Assembly (NCBI GenBank): GCA_037126765.1
Contig: JBBCBC010000001.1
Location: 36,812,804 to 36,876,803, forward strand
Length of the DNA stretch: 64,000 bases
Reading direction: 5' to 3'
Source of the DNA: Stenogyne calaminthoides
Lineage: Eukaryota > Streptophyta > Magnoliopsida > Lamiales > Lamiaceae
The number at the start of each line of letters is the position of its first letter. Within the stretch, counting starts at the first letter, position 1. The translations under genes and the position numbers were made by a program. The notes below the pieces were generated by a model, which worked only from the letters and a program-made list of their open reading frames with translations, searched no databases and was not told where the DNA came from. Positions 30,591 to 41,436 of this stretch are shown here, in pieces.

Positions 30591-31765
30591 TGCGATGAGT
30601 CATTTTTTTTTATCGAGAGTATTATGTGGCTAATTTGATAACAACTTCATAAACAAAACATGCGTGTACGATAAAGTTTGTAAATAAGATGAATTTGTTG
30701 ACCCGGTTAGCGAGAAAAAATGACTTCTATTTGGGGCATACCAAGCGGGATGTGGTATTGCGAGCTTTACACGTACAATATTTGATACACCTTATGAAGA
30801 TGAATCATTACAGATGAAGATAATTTGGAGAGTTAGCCTCTGGGTGCTAGGGTTTCTAGTATGAATAAATGATCACTCGAATTTTTTTTGTTCCTCACCT
30901 CTCAAGCGTGGGTATCACTCTTTCTGAAGATTTTTTCAAACCCTTTTCTTTCTCTTTTTTCTTCCTTTTATAGCACTCCGACAAGCATGAGCTGGATTGG
31001 CAAGCATGAGCTGGAGACTTTGGGTCATGCATGAATCCGGATGATATTGCCACGTTCCCAACTTCGTCTTCTAGATTGATCTTGGAGCTTACTTGTCTGT
31101 AAGACACTCTTTTGGTCGTCCAAATTAATCTTTTGCTCGGTTGGATGATTTGTTCGCCCCTTTAACCATGTCAGTTTTATGCTGGACTATTGTCCTCCTC
31201 GAGCACACTGAGCCCTCAGGATGTTCGGGTCTTTGGGATATCTGAGTGTCGAGCACTCTGACCCTTCAGGATGCCTGAGTTTGCGAGCATTTTTTATCGA
31301 GAGTATTATGTGGCTAATTTGATAACAACTCGCAAACAAAACATGCACGTGTACGATAAGCTGTAAATAAGATGAATTTGTTGACCCAGTTCGCCAGGAA
31401 ATGACTACTCTGGGGGCATACCAAGCCAGGATGTTGTGCTGCGAGCATTCTGACTCTCAGGATATCTGAGGGTTTCAGGGATCTCCGGCCGCGAACATAC
31501 CGACCCTCGTGATATCTCGAGCCTTCGGGATATCGAAGTTTTTCGGGATATCTCGAAGCCGCGAACATCTTGACCCCTCGGGATATCGAAGTGCGAACAT
31601 ACTGACCCTCAGGATATCTGAGTCTTTTCGACTTGGCTCTTTTAACTCCTCTTTCCTGATCTGAGTAGCGAATACTTGTCCACTGAGCATGATTATTTTA
31701 ATAGATATTACACGTGTCGCTCTTACGTGTTCAATTAATCCTGAGTTATTATATCGAACATAACA
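30591..31765 (-). repeat. Tat element 5' LTR with an internal duplication
   Basis: Matches the 3' LTR but is about 160 bp longer. Bases about 31286-31435 repeat the LTR terminus found at 30606-30770 (both with GAGAGTATTATGTGGCTAAT). From 31430 the normal LTR continues. Many CTG/CAG sites at 31490-31600 are altered compared with 18960-19080. Confidence 0.9.
31286..31437 (-). repeat. Duplicated LTR terminus inside the Tat 5' LTR
   Basis: About 150 bp equal to the beginning of the same LTR (plus-strand view), ending CCAAGCCAGGATG. It is followed at once by TTGTGCTGCGAGCATTCTGA from the LTR interior. The junction falls in a short shared string (GGATGTGG against GAATGTTG), as expected from a template jump. 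It is absent from the 3' LTR at 18870-18920. Confidence 0.85.
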
Positions 31766-33224
31766 GATTGTTAAGGAAGATATCTGCACCATATATAGTC
31801 ATCAGATATTGATCAAGGAATTCTGAAGTTATTGAAAGTCTCAAGATATCAAGAATCAAGACTCGAAGATACTAAAGACTCGTGGTTATGAAGACTCGGT
31901 TATCAAGACTCGGTTATGAAGACTCGATAATTATCAAGACTCGGGGAAGACTCAATGTTCAGAGGCACTGAAGAAATATCTATGTTCCAGACTGCTAAAA
32001 TTGGTGATTGGCTACATGGTTGTAGATTTCCTAAAACATGCAAGGGAGTGTTCAAACCCTAAAAATAGCCATTCATCAATAACCAGAAGAGGAAACTCTT
32101 GATGCTATCTCTTCCAACGGATAGTTTTTCAAAGAGTGACCTTGGAGAAGTTGCCTATAAATACCAGTGACCTTCACCATTGAGAGGTTACGGGAAATTT
32201 CAAGCAACTCAAGAGCTCATTCGTATTCTTGCAAATTGAAGCACTTGAAAACCCTAGAATTTCCCAAGTATTTCACATTGGAGAGAGCTCATTCACTAAT
32301 CCTAGATTTGATAGAAATATCCAAAGCTTAGTAGAGATATCCTAGCCTTTGCATTTGTTCTTAGTGTAAAGGATATCTCACCCTAGTTGGAAACCAACCC
32401 AAACCCAAACCCTTTGATAAGGTAGTTTGAGTGTGTGATTTGTTGGTGAGTTAGAGTTGTAAAGAGTGAGTAAGATGCATGTTAGTCAGCCAGAAAACTC
32501 TAGAGGAGAATTTAGTAAGCTACTTGTGGTAGTCTGAAAACTTGTGTGTGTTGAGTTAGTAAGCTGCAGTGAGTCAACCAGAAAACTCAAGGTAGAAAAG
32601 TGAGTAAGCTGCAGTGAGTCAGCCTGAAAGCTTTAGGAAGTGGTTAAGGAATTTCTCTGAAGATCAGAGGGAGTGGACGTAGGAGCTTGAGTCTCTCAAC
32701 AACTATAATTGCTGTGTTGTTTGCTTTCTGTACTACATTTTATCTGTTGCATGATTTTCACTGAAAGCATATTTTCACTGATAATCAGTTTGAATCAATC
32801 CACTGAAACTCCATCAAATTGATCACAGCCTTAACTACTATTTTACAGAGGAAGAGATTTTCAGGAAATTAAAAACGAGTATAAACTTAGGGCCAACCAT
32901 TCCGCACTCTTGATTAGCTAGAACAGATAGTTACCAAACTGAACTAACTCTACTGAGTATTCAAGAAGATAATTATCGAGATCAAGCTTCTCGGGATCTC
33001 TAATAAAACTTCGAGGATCGGTTGGGCTAATCAAGTTTCGAAAAGTCGCTTTCGGGATCATTGTCTCGATGAGACTTTGACTCGAGGCGATTTGTGCTTC
33101 TCGGGCAAAATTCTCGGACAACTCGACCCATCCGATCTCGATGAAGAAAAAAGTTTTTAAAAATCACTGAACACGTGTATTCCCCCCCATACACGTGTGA
33201 GACTCGTTTGCACCAGGACCAACA
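31766..33224 (+). repeat. Copia-2 5' LTR, remaining part, with an internal deletion
   Basis: Continues from GATTG and ends CAGGACCAACA. Compared with the 3' LTR it lacks about 244 bp: GAAGAAATATCTA (31973) is followed directly by TGTTCCAGAC, whereas 58260-58530 has intervening sequence. It carries the palindromic unit array (about 32465-32640) and probable polyadenylation/U5 sequence. CTG/CAG-site damage is seen at 31840-31940 and 32960-33130. No gene. Confidence 0.9.
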
Positions 33225-33226
33225 AG

Positions 33227-33238
33227 TGATATCAGAGC
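33227..33238 (+). other. Copia-2 primer-binding site, one mismatch
   Basis: TGATATCAGAGC two bases after the LTR. It differs from the tRNA-iMet complement TGGTATCAGAGC by one G to A change. Confidence 0.85.
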
Positions 33239-33347
33239 AGTGTTTCATTTTGACCACTTGCTTTGGTAGCCATAGTCTATTTGCTGAAAGACTTTGGTGG
33301 TCTACTGAATAGATCTTATTGCTGATATCCTACAAGGCCCATTTATC

Positions 33348-34448
33348 ATGCCTTCTAAGAAACTTCCTATGTTCTCTGTTGAGAACTATGACTTATGGAG
33401 ACTGCGAATGCAGGCTCATCTGTATTCCAAACATGAGAGAATGTGGTGAGTGGTTTCTGAAGGACCATTCAAATACACTGTTGTGAATTCCAGAATTACT
33501 GATACTGAGAGGAATGATCCCAGAGATGAATTCCCAAAACCTGATGATCAACTTACTCCTGATGAGAGAAAGTTAGTCAATTTGGACTACATTGATAAAG
33601 ATAATCTATATAGCACTATTGATGATGGTGTTATGGGGATGATTTCTCACTGTGACACTGCAAAAGAAATATGGGACACACTTGCTATCATGTGTCAAGG
33701 CACATATCACATTAAAGAAAACAAACTTTCTGTTGCTATTGGAAAGTTTGATAGCTTTGAAATGGAAGATGGTGAATCCATTGACAAACTGGAAGTCAGA
33801 TTCACTAGCATTATGAATGATCTGAATGCTCTTGGGAAAAGATACCCACAGAGAGAAGTGACACTGAAAATTCTTAGAGGATTATCTAAGAAATGGGATA
33901 TACATGCTGTGGTGATTGAAAACACCAAAAATATTGATTCCATGCCATACCAACAAGTTTTCTCTGAATTGAAAGTTTATTAGTTTGTGATTGACAAGAA
34001 AACTAAGAAATCTGATAGCAAAGATGATTCTTCATCTAGCAAAAATGTGGAGAGTCTGAGAACTCACTTGCCAAAAATCAGGATGAGCAAGAGGATAAGC
34101 TAGTACTGATGGCAAGGAGGTTTGAAAGACTCAATAGCAGATATGAAAAATATAAAAAATATTACAGGAAACACAGGTACAGGAACAGGAATAACACAGA
34201 GGCTGAGGACAGATCCACTGAGAAAAGGAAGGACCACAAAGCTGAAGGTTCCTCATCCAGGAAAAAGGACTCCAAGACCAAGGAGAAAAGTGATCAGGAT
34301 GATGATACCAACAGATGCTACAACTTCCAGAAGAAAGGTCACTTCCAATATGACAGTCCTGAGCTGAGTGCCAAAGAAAGAAAGGAGAGACAAGCCAAGA
34401 GAGACAGAAAGATCTCCAACAAGAAGGCTATGATTGCTGAAGAAGAAG
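33348..34448 (+). pseudogene. gag: Copia-2 gag, first part
   Basis: Starts ATG CCT TCT (33348) reading MPSKKLPMFSVENYDLWRL. Codon 34 is TGA (33447-33449) where Copia-1 has CGA. The core (33450-33983) is open with AKEIWDTLAIMCQG and LKILRGLSKKWDIHAVVI. A TAG at 33981 replaces GAG, and a frameshift lies near 34040-34100. The 34109 piece carries the zinc knuckle as CYNFQKKGHFQYDS. Two of its four metal ligands are changed (C to F, C to S), so RNA binding by this copy would be lost. Copia-3 interrupts the gene after AEEE at 34448. Confidence 0.87.
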
Positions 34449-36000
34449 TGTAGGTCCCGAACGGGTTTTGTGAGGGCAGAAGTCTAGAGGGGAGGGGTGA
34501 ATAGACTTCTGAAATCTTTTCATCTTGATCGGTGTGAGGGCGATTAACTTTGATCGAGTCTTGAGTGAATCGGTTTGGTCGATAACCAACTTACTAATCG
34601 CTGAAAGGCGATCGATTCGATAACTATCGGTTTAAATGATGTGTGCGAAGGCTTAAGTTTTACCCGTGAAAAACCAGTTTTTTATAAATCGATTCCAAAG
34701 TTAGTGTTTTAACCGGTTGGTGAAGTGTCAAGCTTGATCGGATCGAAGCTTGGTCTGCTAGTGATCTCAACTTAGAATATGTATGCGCTTTAAAGGTTGT
34801 GTGCAATTGTGTAGGCGAGTTAATCAAAGCGGTAAAAGGCACACAAGATTTATAGTGGTTCGGACAAACCGGTCCCTACGCCCACTCTTCCCTATCACAA
34901 GGGCACCAACTTAACAAGCTGAACTTAGTTTTATGTGTTAGTTCAACACAAGACAATCCAGATATTTATAGAGTTCTCACTCAACCGATCCCGTAAATCG
35001 GAACTAGAAACCCTGATGCGAAATCTTGCTAAACAACTTAACCTAACTTGGGTTTGGATAAGATTGTTTTGGTTCCAACTATGAAATCTTTTCTAGTGTT
35101 TAAGGTAGCCTATCGCCTAGATGAAAAGATTTCTATGCTAAGAACATATGTGATGAACACTTAATAAAATAATCTTCTTGATCGTGTTCTTCGTGCGGAA
35201 ATCTGATAATTGCTTGAGCTTCTTGATTGTTCAGTGTTTCCGTGTCTTCACTCTGAAGTGTGATCCCATATTTATAGACCTTGAAATCAAAGAGCCGTTG
35301 GAGAAGCAATTTGAATTTCGTGCTATATTAGGTAGTTTGCAGGATTGATTGATGTGGCGTCTTGAGCGGCATGGCGAAAAGCGTGAACTTGTATTTTATA
35401 GCCGTTAGAGAGTAGCATCAAATCCCTTAATTGTCGGCTCCGATCATCGTGTCTTGTTCTTATTGGTTATGAGGCGTACTTTTTCGGTGTTGTTCTTCCA
35501 ACTAAGGTTGACATTCTTCTTGGTCAGATCATCGACGTATGATTAGGTGAAACATCAGTTTTCACTGGTGGTGACTTTGATCGATCGAATCGATCGATCT
35601 ACGATGGAGTCTTCGTGTGCGGTTGACTTAGCTTCAACTAGCAGACTCGTCTGATGTAGGTCTTCTGATCTGATCTTCTGGAAGTCATCTGATCTTCAAG
35701 TATTCGAGTTTGAGCTTTATGACTTGGTGAGATATCGACTAGATCGGATCGATCGATCTTCGTTCTTCTATAGCATTACGGCTGTCGGGATATCAACCGT
35801 TTCTTTGGATCTTGGATCGACTTATACATATTGAGGTTCCCCCTCAATATGTGACCTATCTATTACATCAGTTGTTCTATACAGTAATTATCAACTGGTA
35901 TTCTATGAATGGTAATATGAACATCAGTCAGCTAACAGGTCTGACTGGTCCTATTACATGTGTTTCTGGAACTTTTATCAAAACTATAAATTTCCCAACA
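34449..36000 (-). repeat. Copia-3 3' LTR
   Basis: 1,552 bp, TGTAGGTCCC...TTCCCAACA (plus-strand view), matching 47548-49113 and the partial LTR at 63723. CTGATC/GATCAG-rich in the undamaged copy, but here often GATCGATC. No gene. Confidence 0.92.
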
Positions 36001-36016
36001 ATTTCCCCCGTTTTGA
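36001..36016 (-). other. Copia-3 polypurine tract
   Basis: On the minus strand ATCAAAACGGGGGAAAT directly before the 3' LTR start TGTTGGGAAA. The 36017-36206 stretch beyond is a short 3' untranslated region. Confidence 0.85.
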
Positions 36017-36206
36017 TAAAACCAAAACACCTGAGAAACCAAACACAGTTGATAAATATAGAACAGTAAAGAGCACATAATCAGAAGACAATGAGATTTT
36101 GTCTTAGGATCAGAAAATAAACTTTCTCATTAGATATGTCGATTACATGTTACATCAGAAAAGTTTGAATTTAAAAACAGCTGATCCTGAGAAGTCTTCT
36201 TATTCT

Positions 36207-39200
36207 TCACTCTTTAGGCTTGTATCCTTCTGGCATCTCTCTTTGATCTTGAGGTACGTTGAAAATCTGATATAGTTTCCATTTGACATCATTGGTCTGC
36301 TGAGGATTAGTTATATGCGTTTTGCTCAGGATGTCAAAGTAGAATCTTTGAAATGCCAGTTTGTCAAATGAGCCATCTGCCTTCTTCGGGTAATCCAACA
36401 TATCATACTCTTGGCGAGATATTTTTACATTGATAAGTTTGGCCTCATTTTCCAGATACTTCAGAAAATCTGGATATTTATTTTCTAACCAGTTGAGGAA
36501 TTCATCATCTGGAGATTCTTCTCGTGGAACAAGATTAAGGACAAAAGCATCCAGAAGCCATTCACTTCTGATCTTGTTCCATTCCTCAAACCTCTTAGCA
36601 GATGCGGCGTTTTTTGGAATGATCTCATCAACTCTTTTCGGCGGCGGTGAGGTTACGATGCAGATTTTCCGGCCTTTCCTTTCTTCGCTCTCGATCGAAT
36701 TTTTTCTTGATTTTTACGCCTCTGTCAATTTTTTACGCCCTTCTTTCTTCTTCGCTTTTTGGGTCTCTTCATCAATCTGCTCTTTGGGCGGTTTCTCGGC
36801 CCGATTCTTATCGGCTCAGATGTCGGCATTTGTGCTTCTTGTGACTATTTTAGTTTGAGTGGTCGGGTACGAGTTGTGGTGAGTGGGCCGGTATGCAGTT
36901 GTGATTTCCGGCACCTTGCTAGCCTACCTTTTGTGATGTCCCAAAGCACCCTTGACGCTTACATTTCTTGCCTTTGACTTTTCCATCTTTTCAGAGACTT
37001 CGTTAGCAAAGAGATCCAGATGGTCTAGTCTTTGTCCATAAGGCTTCAATCGTTCGAATTAGGTCTTCGTTGTTTCGATCATGTCGGGTTGGTTTCTCCT
37101 CCGTCCTTCCCCCTTTTTGGTTTGATCAAAAAGAGGCGTGAGGTGGGAAGTTAGGGATCCAAAATCGATCGATATTGCCCTGTTGAGATCGCCTTGAATA
37201 AAACAGAACTTGAAGCGGTTAGATGTTCAACCTTCGAGATCGATTCGGTCTTGGACAGATTCCATGGTAGTAGAGAGTGTAAAAATCAGTTTGTCAAGTT
37301 TCTCTTCATCAATTAGAGCTTTTCGGTGAGCATCGAAAAAAAAACTTGTTGTTGATCCACCGAATCACTTGTCATCAACGGATTTTATAAGTTCGGGCAG
37401 ACACGGTGGTCACAGTTTGGGAGAACCGATCTTTGATTCTTTGCAATCCGGGAAATAGCCAATTCCCTTTGATCTGTTATTTCTTTGAGGCCAATCTGCC
37501 TCGATCACTATCACTCCCTCAACATCTTCTTTTCGGGGAGATCTTTGAGACAAGATCGATCTCTGAAATTGATCGTGATGATGTGAGATGTTGGAATGTT
37601 TTTCGTCACTTGATCGATTTGATTGTTTGTGCCTCCAAAGTGGTTGGTCATGAAGCTGTAACACAGTTCCACTATCATCGGCGACTCTGTATCCTTCATT
37701 GTAGCATCTGCCCGGAGAGCTTCTTGAGCGATCTCGGTTCGCCTTGTTCGGTCAATCCGGCTTCGCGTGGATCGAGCTTTGATAGATTGATGAGTTATCG
37801 GCTCGGTGGTGATCTACTTTAGCGATTTCCTCATATCGAAATCAAAATCTGCAAAACTCATCAAGACCCGCCCATTTGTTCAATAATCATTATAAAATCG
37901 AGAAGCTTTTTAATCGAGATCTCTCGGTGAGGATCTCCATAACTTGTTCTCTAATAGCAGGATGGGCGACCAGTTCTGGATACATCTCATCGATTTCTCG
38001 TTCGATTTGCATTCTGACCATTTTCCCTGTGATGGTCTTTGATGATCTAGACTTCGGGAATTGTGCGTCCGGTTACGATGAGATGTGGAGGGTTCGGGTG
38101 GTGCTTGAGTAGGCGGAAGTTATACGATTGGCTCGACTGCAGAGGGATTCTGTGTGTGGAGGCGAAAGTCGCTGGTTCCACAACAGGTAAGGTTTCTGGT
38201 TCGCGAACTGTTGTAGTTTCAGGTTCGCGGGCAGGTGGAAGAGTAGGAGAGACATGCTCAGCAGCCATTAGTCTGAGTGGTGAATCAGCTCGAGCTGGAG
38301 GAGAAGGAGATCGTTCGTCTCGTCTTCTTCCTCCAGAATGAACTGGCGAGCTCTCAGCTTGAGAAGCTTTGCTGTCGATTTTTTCACTGATTTTTGTGGT
38401 CTGTGATCGATCTGGCGCTCTTTCTTCATCTGACTCATCTTCTAGCATCAGAGTCATGGAGGCTTGCTTCGCCTTCTTCGGCCTCTTCTCCTGGACCTTC
38501 ACCAGTTTTCTTTTCTTCTTCTGGGGGGCATCTGGTGTAGACGAAGTTGCTTCCTTGCTTTTTCCCTTCTTCGTCTTTGGGGGAGTTGGCCGCATATCAT
38601 CGTCTGGTGGCCCAAATATGGCTAAAGTGGTGGAGAGGAATGCCTTGTAGGACTTGATCCATTCATTCCCCCATCCGGCATTTGGCATTTTGTCTTGTAG
38701 GATAAGCGCAACCTTGTTGAGATTCTTTGATCCTCTTCTTCGAGATAAACACGCCTCCACTCATCAACTCCAAATTTATCATGTTCTTGGAGTAGAATGG
38801 CCTTTAGGAACCCATGCCAATTGATGTTCTTGGCTTCATCAATTATTGCAGCCATGCTGTACAGTTTGACTGATGTAAGAGCATCTGGGCTGAATGAAAT
38901 ACCCATAATTGTTTTTGACAAAATATCAAACAACAATCGGTATTTCCTCTTGAGCATTAACCCGACAAAGCGGACGTATGATGTTTGTCGGCCTCTCGAT
39001 GAGCTTCGTTTTCGATCAACTCATCTTGGTTCTCCCTCAGAGTGAGCGGCGTAGATTCGTCCTTTTGGTAGGTTGAGCAGGCGAGTTATATCCTCATTCG
39101 TCGGTCGATCTCTTCTCCGTGATTTGCCGAAAGTAGTTCTTCTCCCGAACATCTGTTTCCACCCTTAAATTCCTTTACGAATTCGAGGGCTTCATCTTTG

Positions 39201-39560
39201 CATCACTTGGATTGCGATGAAAGCGGCCTAATATTTCTCAAGTCCCTTTCTTGAGAATTTCCTCTACTTCCATTGATTAGGATCCTTTGTAACCCCAAAT
39301 TATGCGAACTTGTCCTCGACAATCCTTAATGTCGATTCAAGATAATTGCACATTATTTTACCCATACCATGAGTGATCATCTACGAGATAAGATAGATTC
39401 GGTTAAAATTGTGCATAAATACTAAGAATATCACATATGCGAAACCAAGAAACAATAAAAAATATCTGAGGATATATCGGCGATTGACAAAATCTTTAAG
39501 ATCAATGGTTTTAAAAGAATGATTCATCAAATAATCAGAAATTACAGATTTCATTTTTGG
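36207..39560 (-). pseudogene. Copia-3 extra ORF after pol (broken)
   Basis: Same position as in Copia-1/-2. The N-terminal domain is seen at 38622-38957 (LKRKYRLLFDILSKTIMGIS, alignable with LKPKYRVLLDIVSKCIM of Copia-2). Upstream remnants to about 39560 are too shifted to fix the start. A proline/serine/acid-rich linker follows (38047-38760, SKEATSSTPDAPQKKKRKLV). The C-terminal block, read from the sequence at 36207-36600, has FLNWLENKYPDFLKYLENE and ends MPEGYKPKE. This corresponds to the FIEYLLTFYPKYLQGWINL block of Copia-1. The middle (36650-38040) is unreadable, with dense CTG/CAG-type errors. No membrane helix is supported. Function unknown. Confidence 0.7.
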
Positions 39561-41436
39561 ATTTGAGACTTAAGAAAAACACTTTGAATCGCATAGAAAT
39601 AATCTGGAGAGTTTTGAGAAAATAAAACGCAAGTTTGTGATTTGGAAAACTCGGTAGGTTTTTGATGAACCTTATAAAGATGAGGAGGAACAAAAGACAA
39701 GATTTGGAAGATCAACCATTTGAAAAGATTAGGCGATCCAGATTAAGCGGTTTTGATCGAATGGTTGGGAAAAGCACGCATCTGAAAACCTTTTGGATTT
39801 AAAAGCTCATTTTGTAGCAATTAATACATGTACCCCCGTCCGCATTAAATGATTTGCGGGGATCGTCCACCACGTAGTAATCGTACATTATGTTAAATAA
39901 AAACAAATAAGATCAGATAAATAAGCAAATAACAAGGGAAAAGAGAGGCGATTCGGTTGGATCGCTATAGTAATCGATCAATACCACTTGAAGTTGATTC
40001 CACTTGTTGATCTTAGTTTTTCTGCCTAAACCTTATAATTTCCCAATTTGCTTTTTTTCAACCGATCTGTTTCATTTTGTGTCGATTTCCCTTCCGATCC
40101 TCCTCGATCGGTTGAAGTTCCCCTCCAAGTGATATTTTTGTTTTTCTCATAGAGGTGATATATCGATTTGTTGAGGTTTCAAGTTCAGGTGATCTTCCTT
40201 ATCGATCGATTTCAGTATGTAATCGATTTTGGTTGACCTAATCTGATTCTTCTCGAGATCAAGCCAATTCTTGGGATAAGTGTTCGTTAAAACTTAGTCT
40301 AGAATAGTAGTCTCTATTCCCTAAGTTGGTAGCGATTAGACATCGCGTAATTATAAATGCGTATATCTTGATATGTCAATCCGTAGTAAATTTATCCAAC
40401 TATCGAGAAGCGTGATTTCTACATTTGTCCTTGTGATGCAAATTTCTCTAAAAGGCTTTTTGAAATCAAATTTGCATTTGCACCCTTGCTTGGCCTCTAT
40501 AAATTGGACCAATGTTTTACACAACATAACCCATTCACCATACTTATCTTCTTTGTAAAAACATGCATTACGGTGAACCCTTATTTTCCGGTGAAACTTA
40601 GGCAAACACCTTTACCCCTTTTTCAATGATTTGACTTCTCAAATCAACCTGTGTGTTCCTTATCTTTGTTTTTTCGTCGTCATCAAAGATTTCACATACA
40701 ATTGTTGCCAAGCTTTCTACCACCACCACGGCGGATCTGCTTTGTCGAATCGAGAAGACACTTCTCCTAACCGTATGCACCTTGTGTGTCTATCGTTATG
40801 GCGTAACCAAAGATCATCAACGGACTCGGTCGATATAAAACATGAGTTTGATATACGGTCTTGATCGGACAACAACCGATCTTCGTATATCAACTCATTT
40901 TTTTTTTTCATGCAACACATGTGCCCATAAGGTCTTTGAACCAATTTCTTGGCACATGTGCTCCATTTAACAGCTGGAGAGTCCATTGACTTCAGGTCTA
41001 AGGGCTCCTGGCTTAGAAATCCTATCAACACCGCTCTCGCTCCACTGGTTTTAGCTTCAGCTAGTGGCTTTAGGATTTCTTTAAAGCCTCTCCCACCCTT
41101 GTTAAGTGGGGGAAAATGAGAGCATCAGATTTAAAATCTCTCTCTCCCCTGCTCTTCTTGGGTTAGGATGAGGGTTTAGGGTTATAGGTTTAGGGTTTTC
41201 GGTTATGACTTATGTACTGACCTCCGGGTCCTTTGTACTTGTAACTTGTAATGTAATCTGACCTTCGGGTCTTTATCAATGAAAAGTTCTATTATTCCAT
41301 TGTTGTGTAAATTCTCTGCTTTCTTATGCGAAACCCGATTTAAAACTCGTAAAACTGATCGGTTTCTCTCATCAGTTCCTTGACTGATCTTCTGATCAGT
41401 TGAGATACCAAACTCAACTGATTCCTTTCCACCTGG
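39561..41436 (-). other. Unexplained 1.9 kb between Copia-3 pol and the extra ORF
   Basis: Copia-1 and -2 have only about 0.6 kb here. The left part (39561-40000) looks like leader sequence. The rest is extra. Three minus-strand open pieces (40717-41031, 40598-40780, 40351-40605) may be one broken ORF of about 230 codons; readable parts include SMDSPAVKWSTCAKKLVQRP and YGEWVMLCKTLVQFIEAKQG. I recognise no family. Upstream of them on the same strand (41171-41205) are AACCCTAAACC telo-box-like repeats and a GA-rich stretch. On the plus strand 41214-41290 has a repeated CTGACCTCCGGGTCCTT motif and a TTATCAATGAAAAG 3'-end-like string. It could be a captured host-gene piece or a small insertion of another element. 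Confidence 0.45.

Larger units (their letters stand above)
18220..31765 (-). mobile_element. Tat-lineage Ty3/gypsy retrotransposon
   Basis: A 13.5 kb element on the minus strand, TG...CA, with GATTG target duplications at 18215-18219 and 31766-31770. Minus-strand order: 5' LTR (30591-31765), primer site, gag (30565-28854), protease (28776-27964), RT, RNase H and a second RNase H (27724-25841), integrase (25878-24594), a 43 bp tandem repeat, a spacer, a gene on the opposite strand (19515-22543) and the 3' LTR (18220-19231). The gag knuckle of CNYH...HNTENC type, the second RNase H, the antisense ORF and the repeats before the 3' LTR are all Tat features. Confidence 0.93.

Noticed and set aside
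31500..31600. Repeat-induced point mutation or methylcytosine deamination as the cause of CG-rich patches
   Set aside because: The changes create CG and shorten CAG/CTG, the opposite of C-to-T decay. A consensus error fits better.
35812..36069. ORF at 35812-36069
   Set aside because: Lies across the Copia-3 LTR end and polypurine tract on the opposite strand; the matching part of the other LTR and its flank do not support a gene.
39390..39560. Hydrophobic stretch (YFLLFLGFAYVIFLVFM) in one minus-strand frame near 39450
   Set aside because: Could be read as a membrane helix of the Copia-3 extra ORF, but the frame is unsupported by Copia-1 or -2 and lies in a damaged region.
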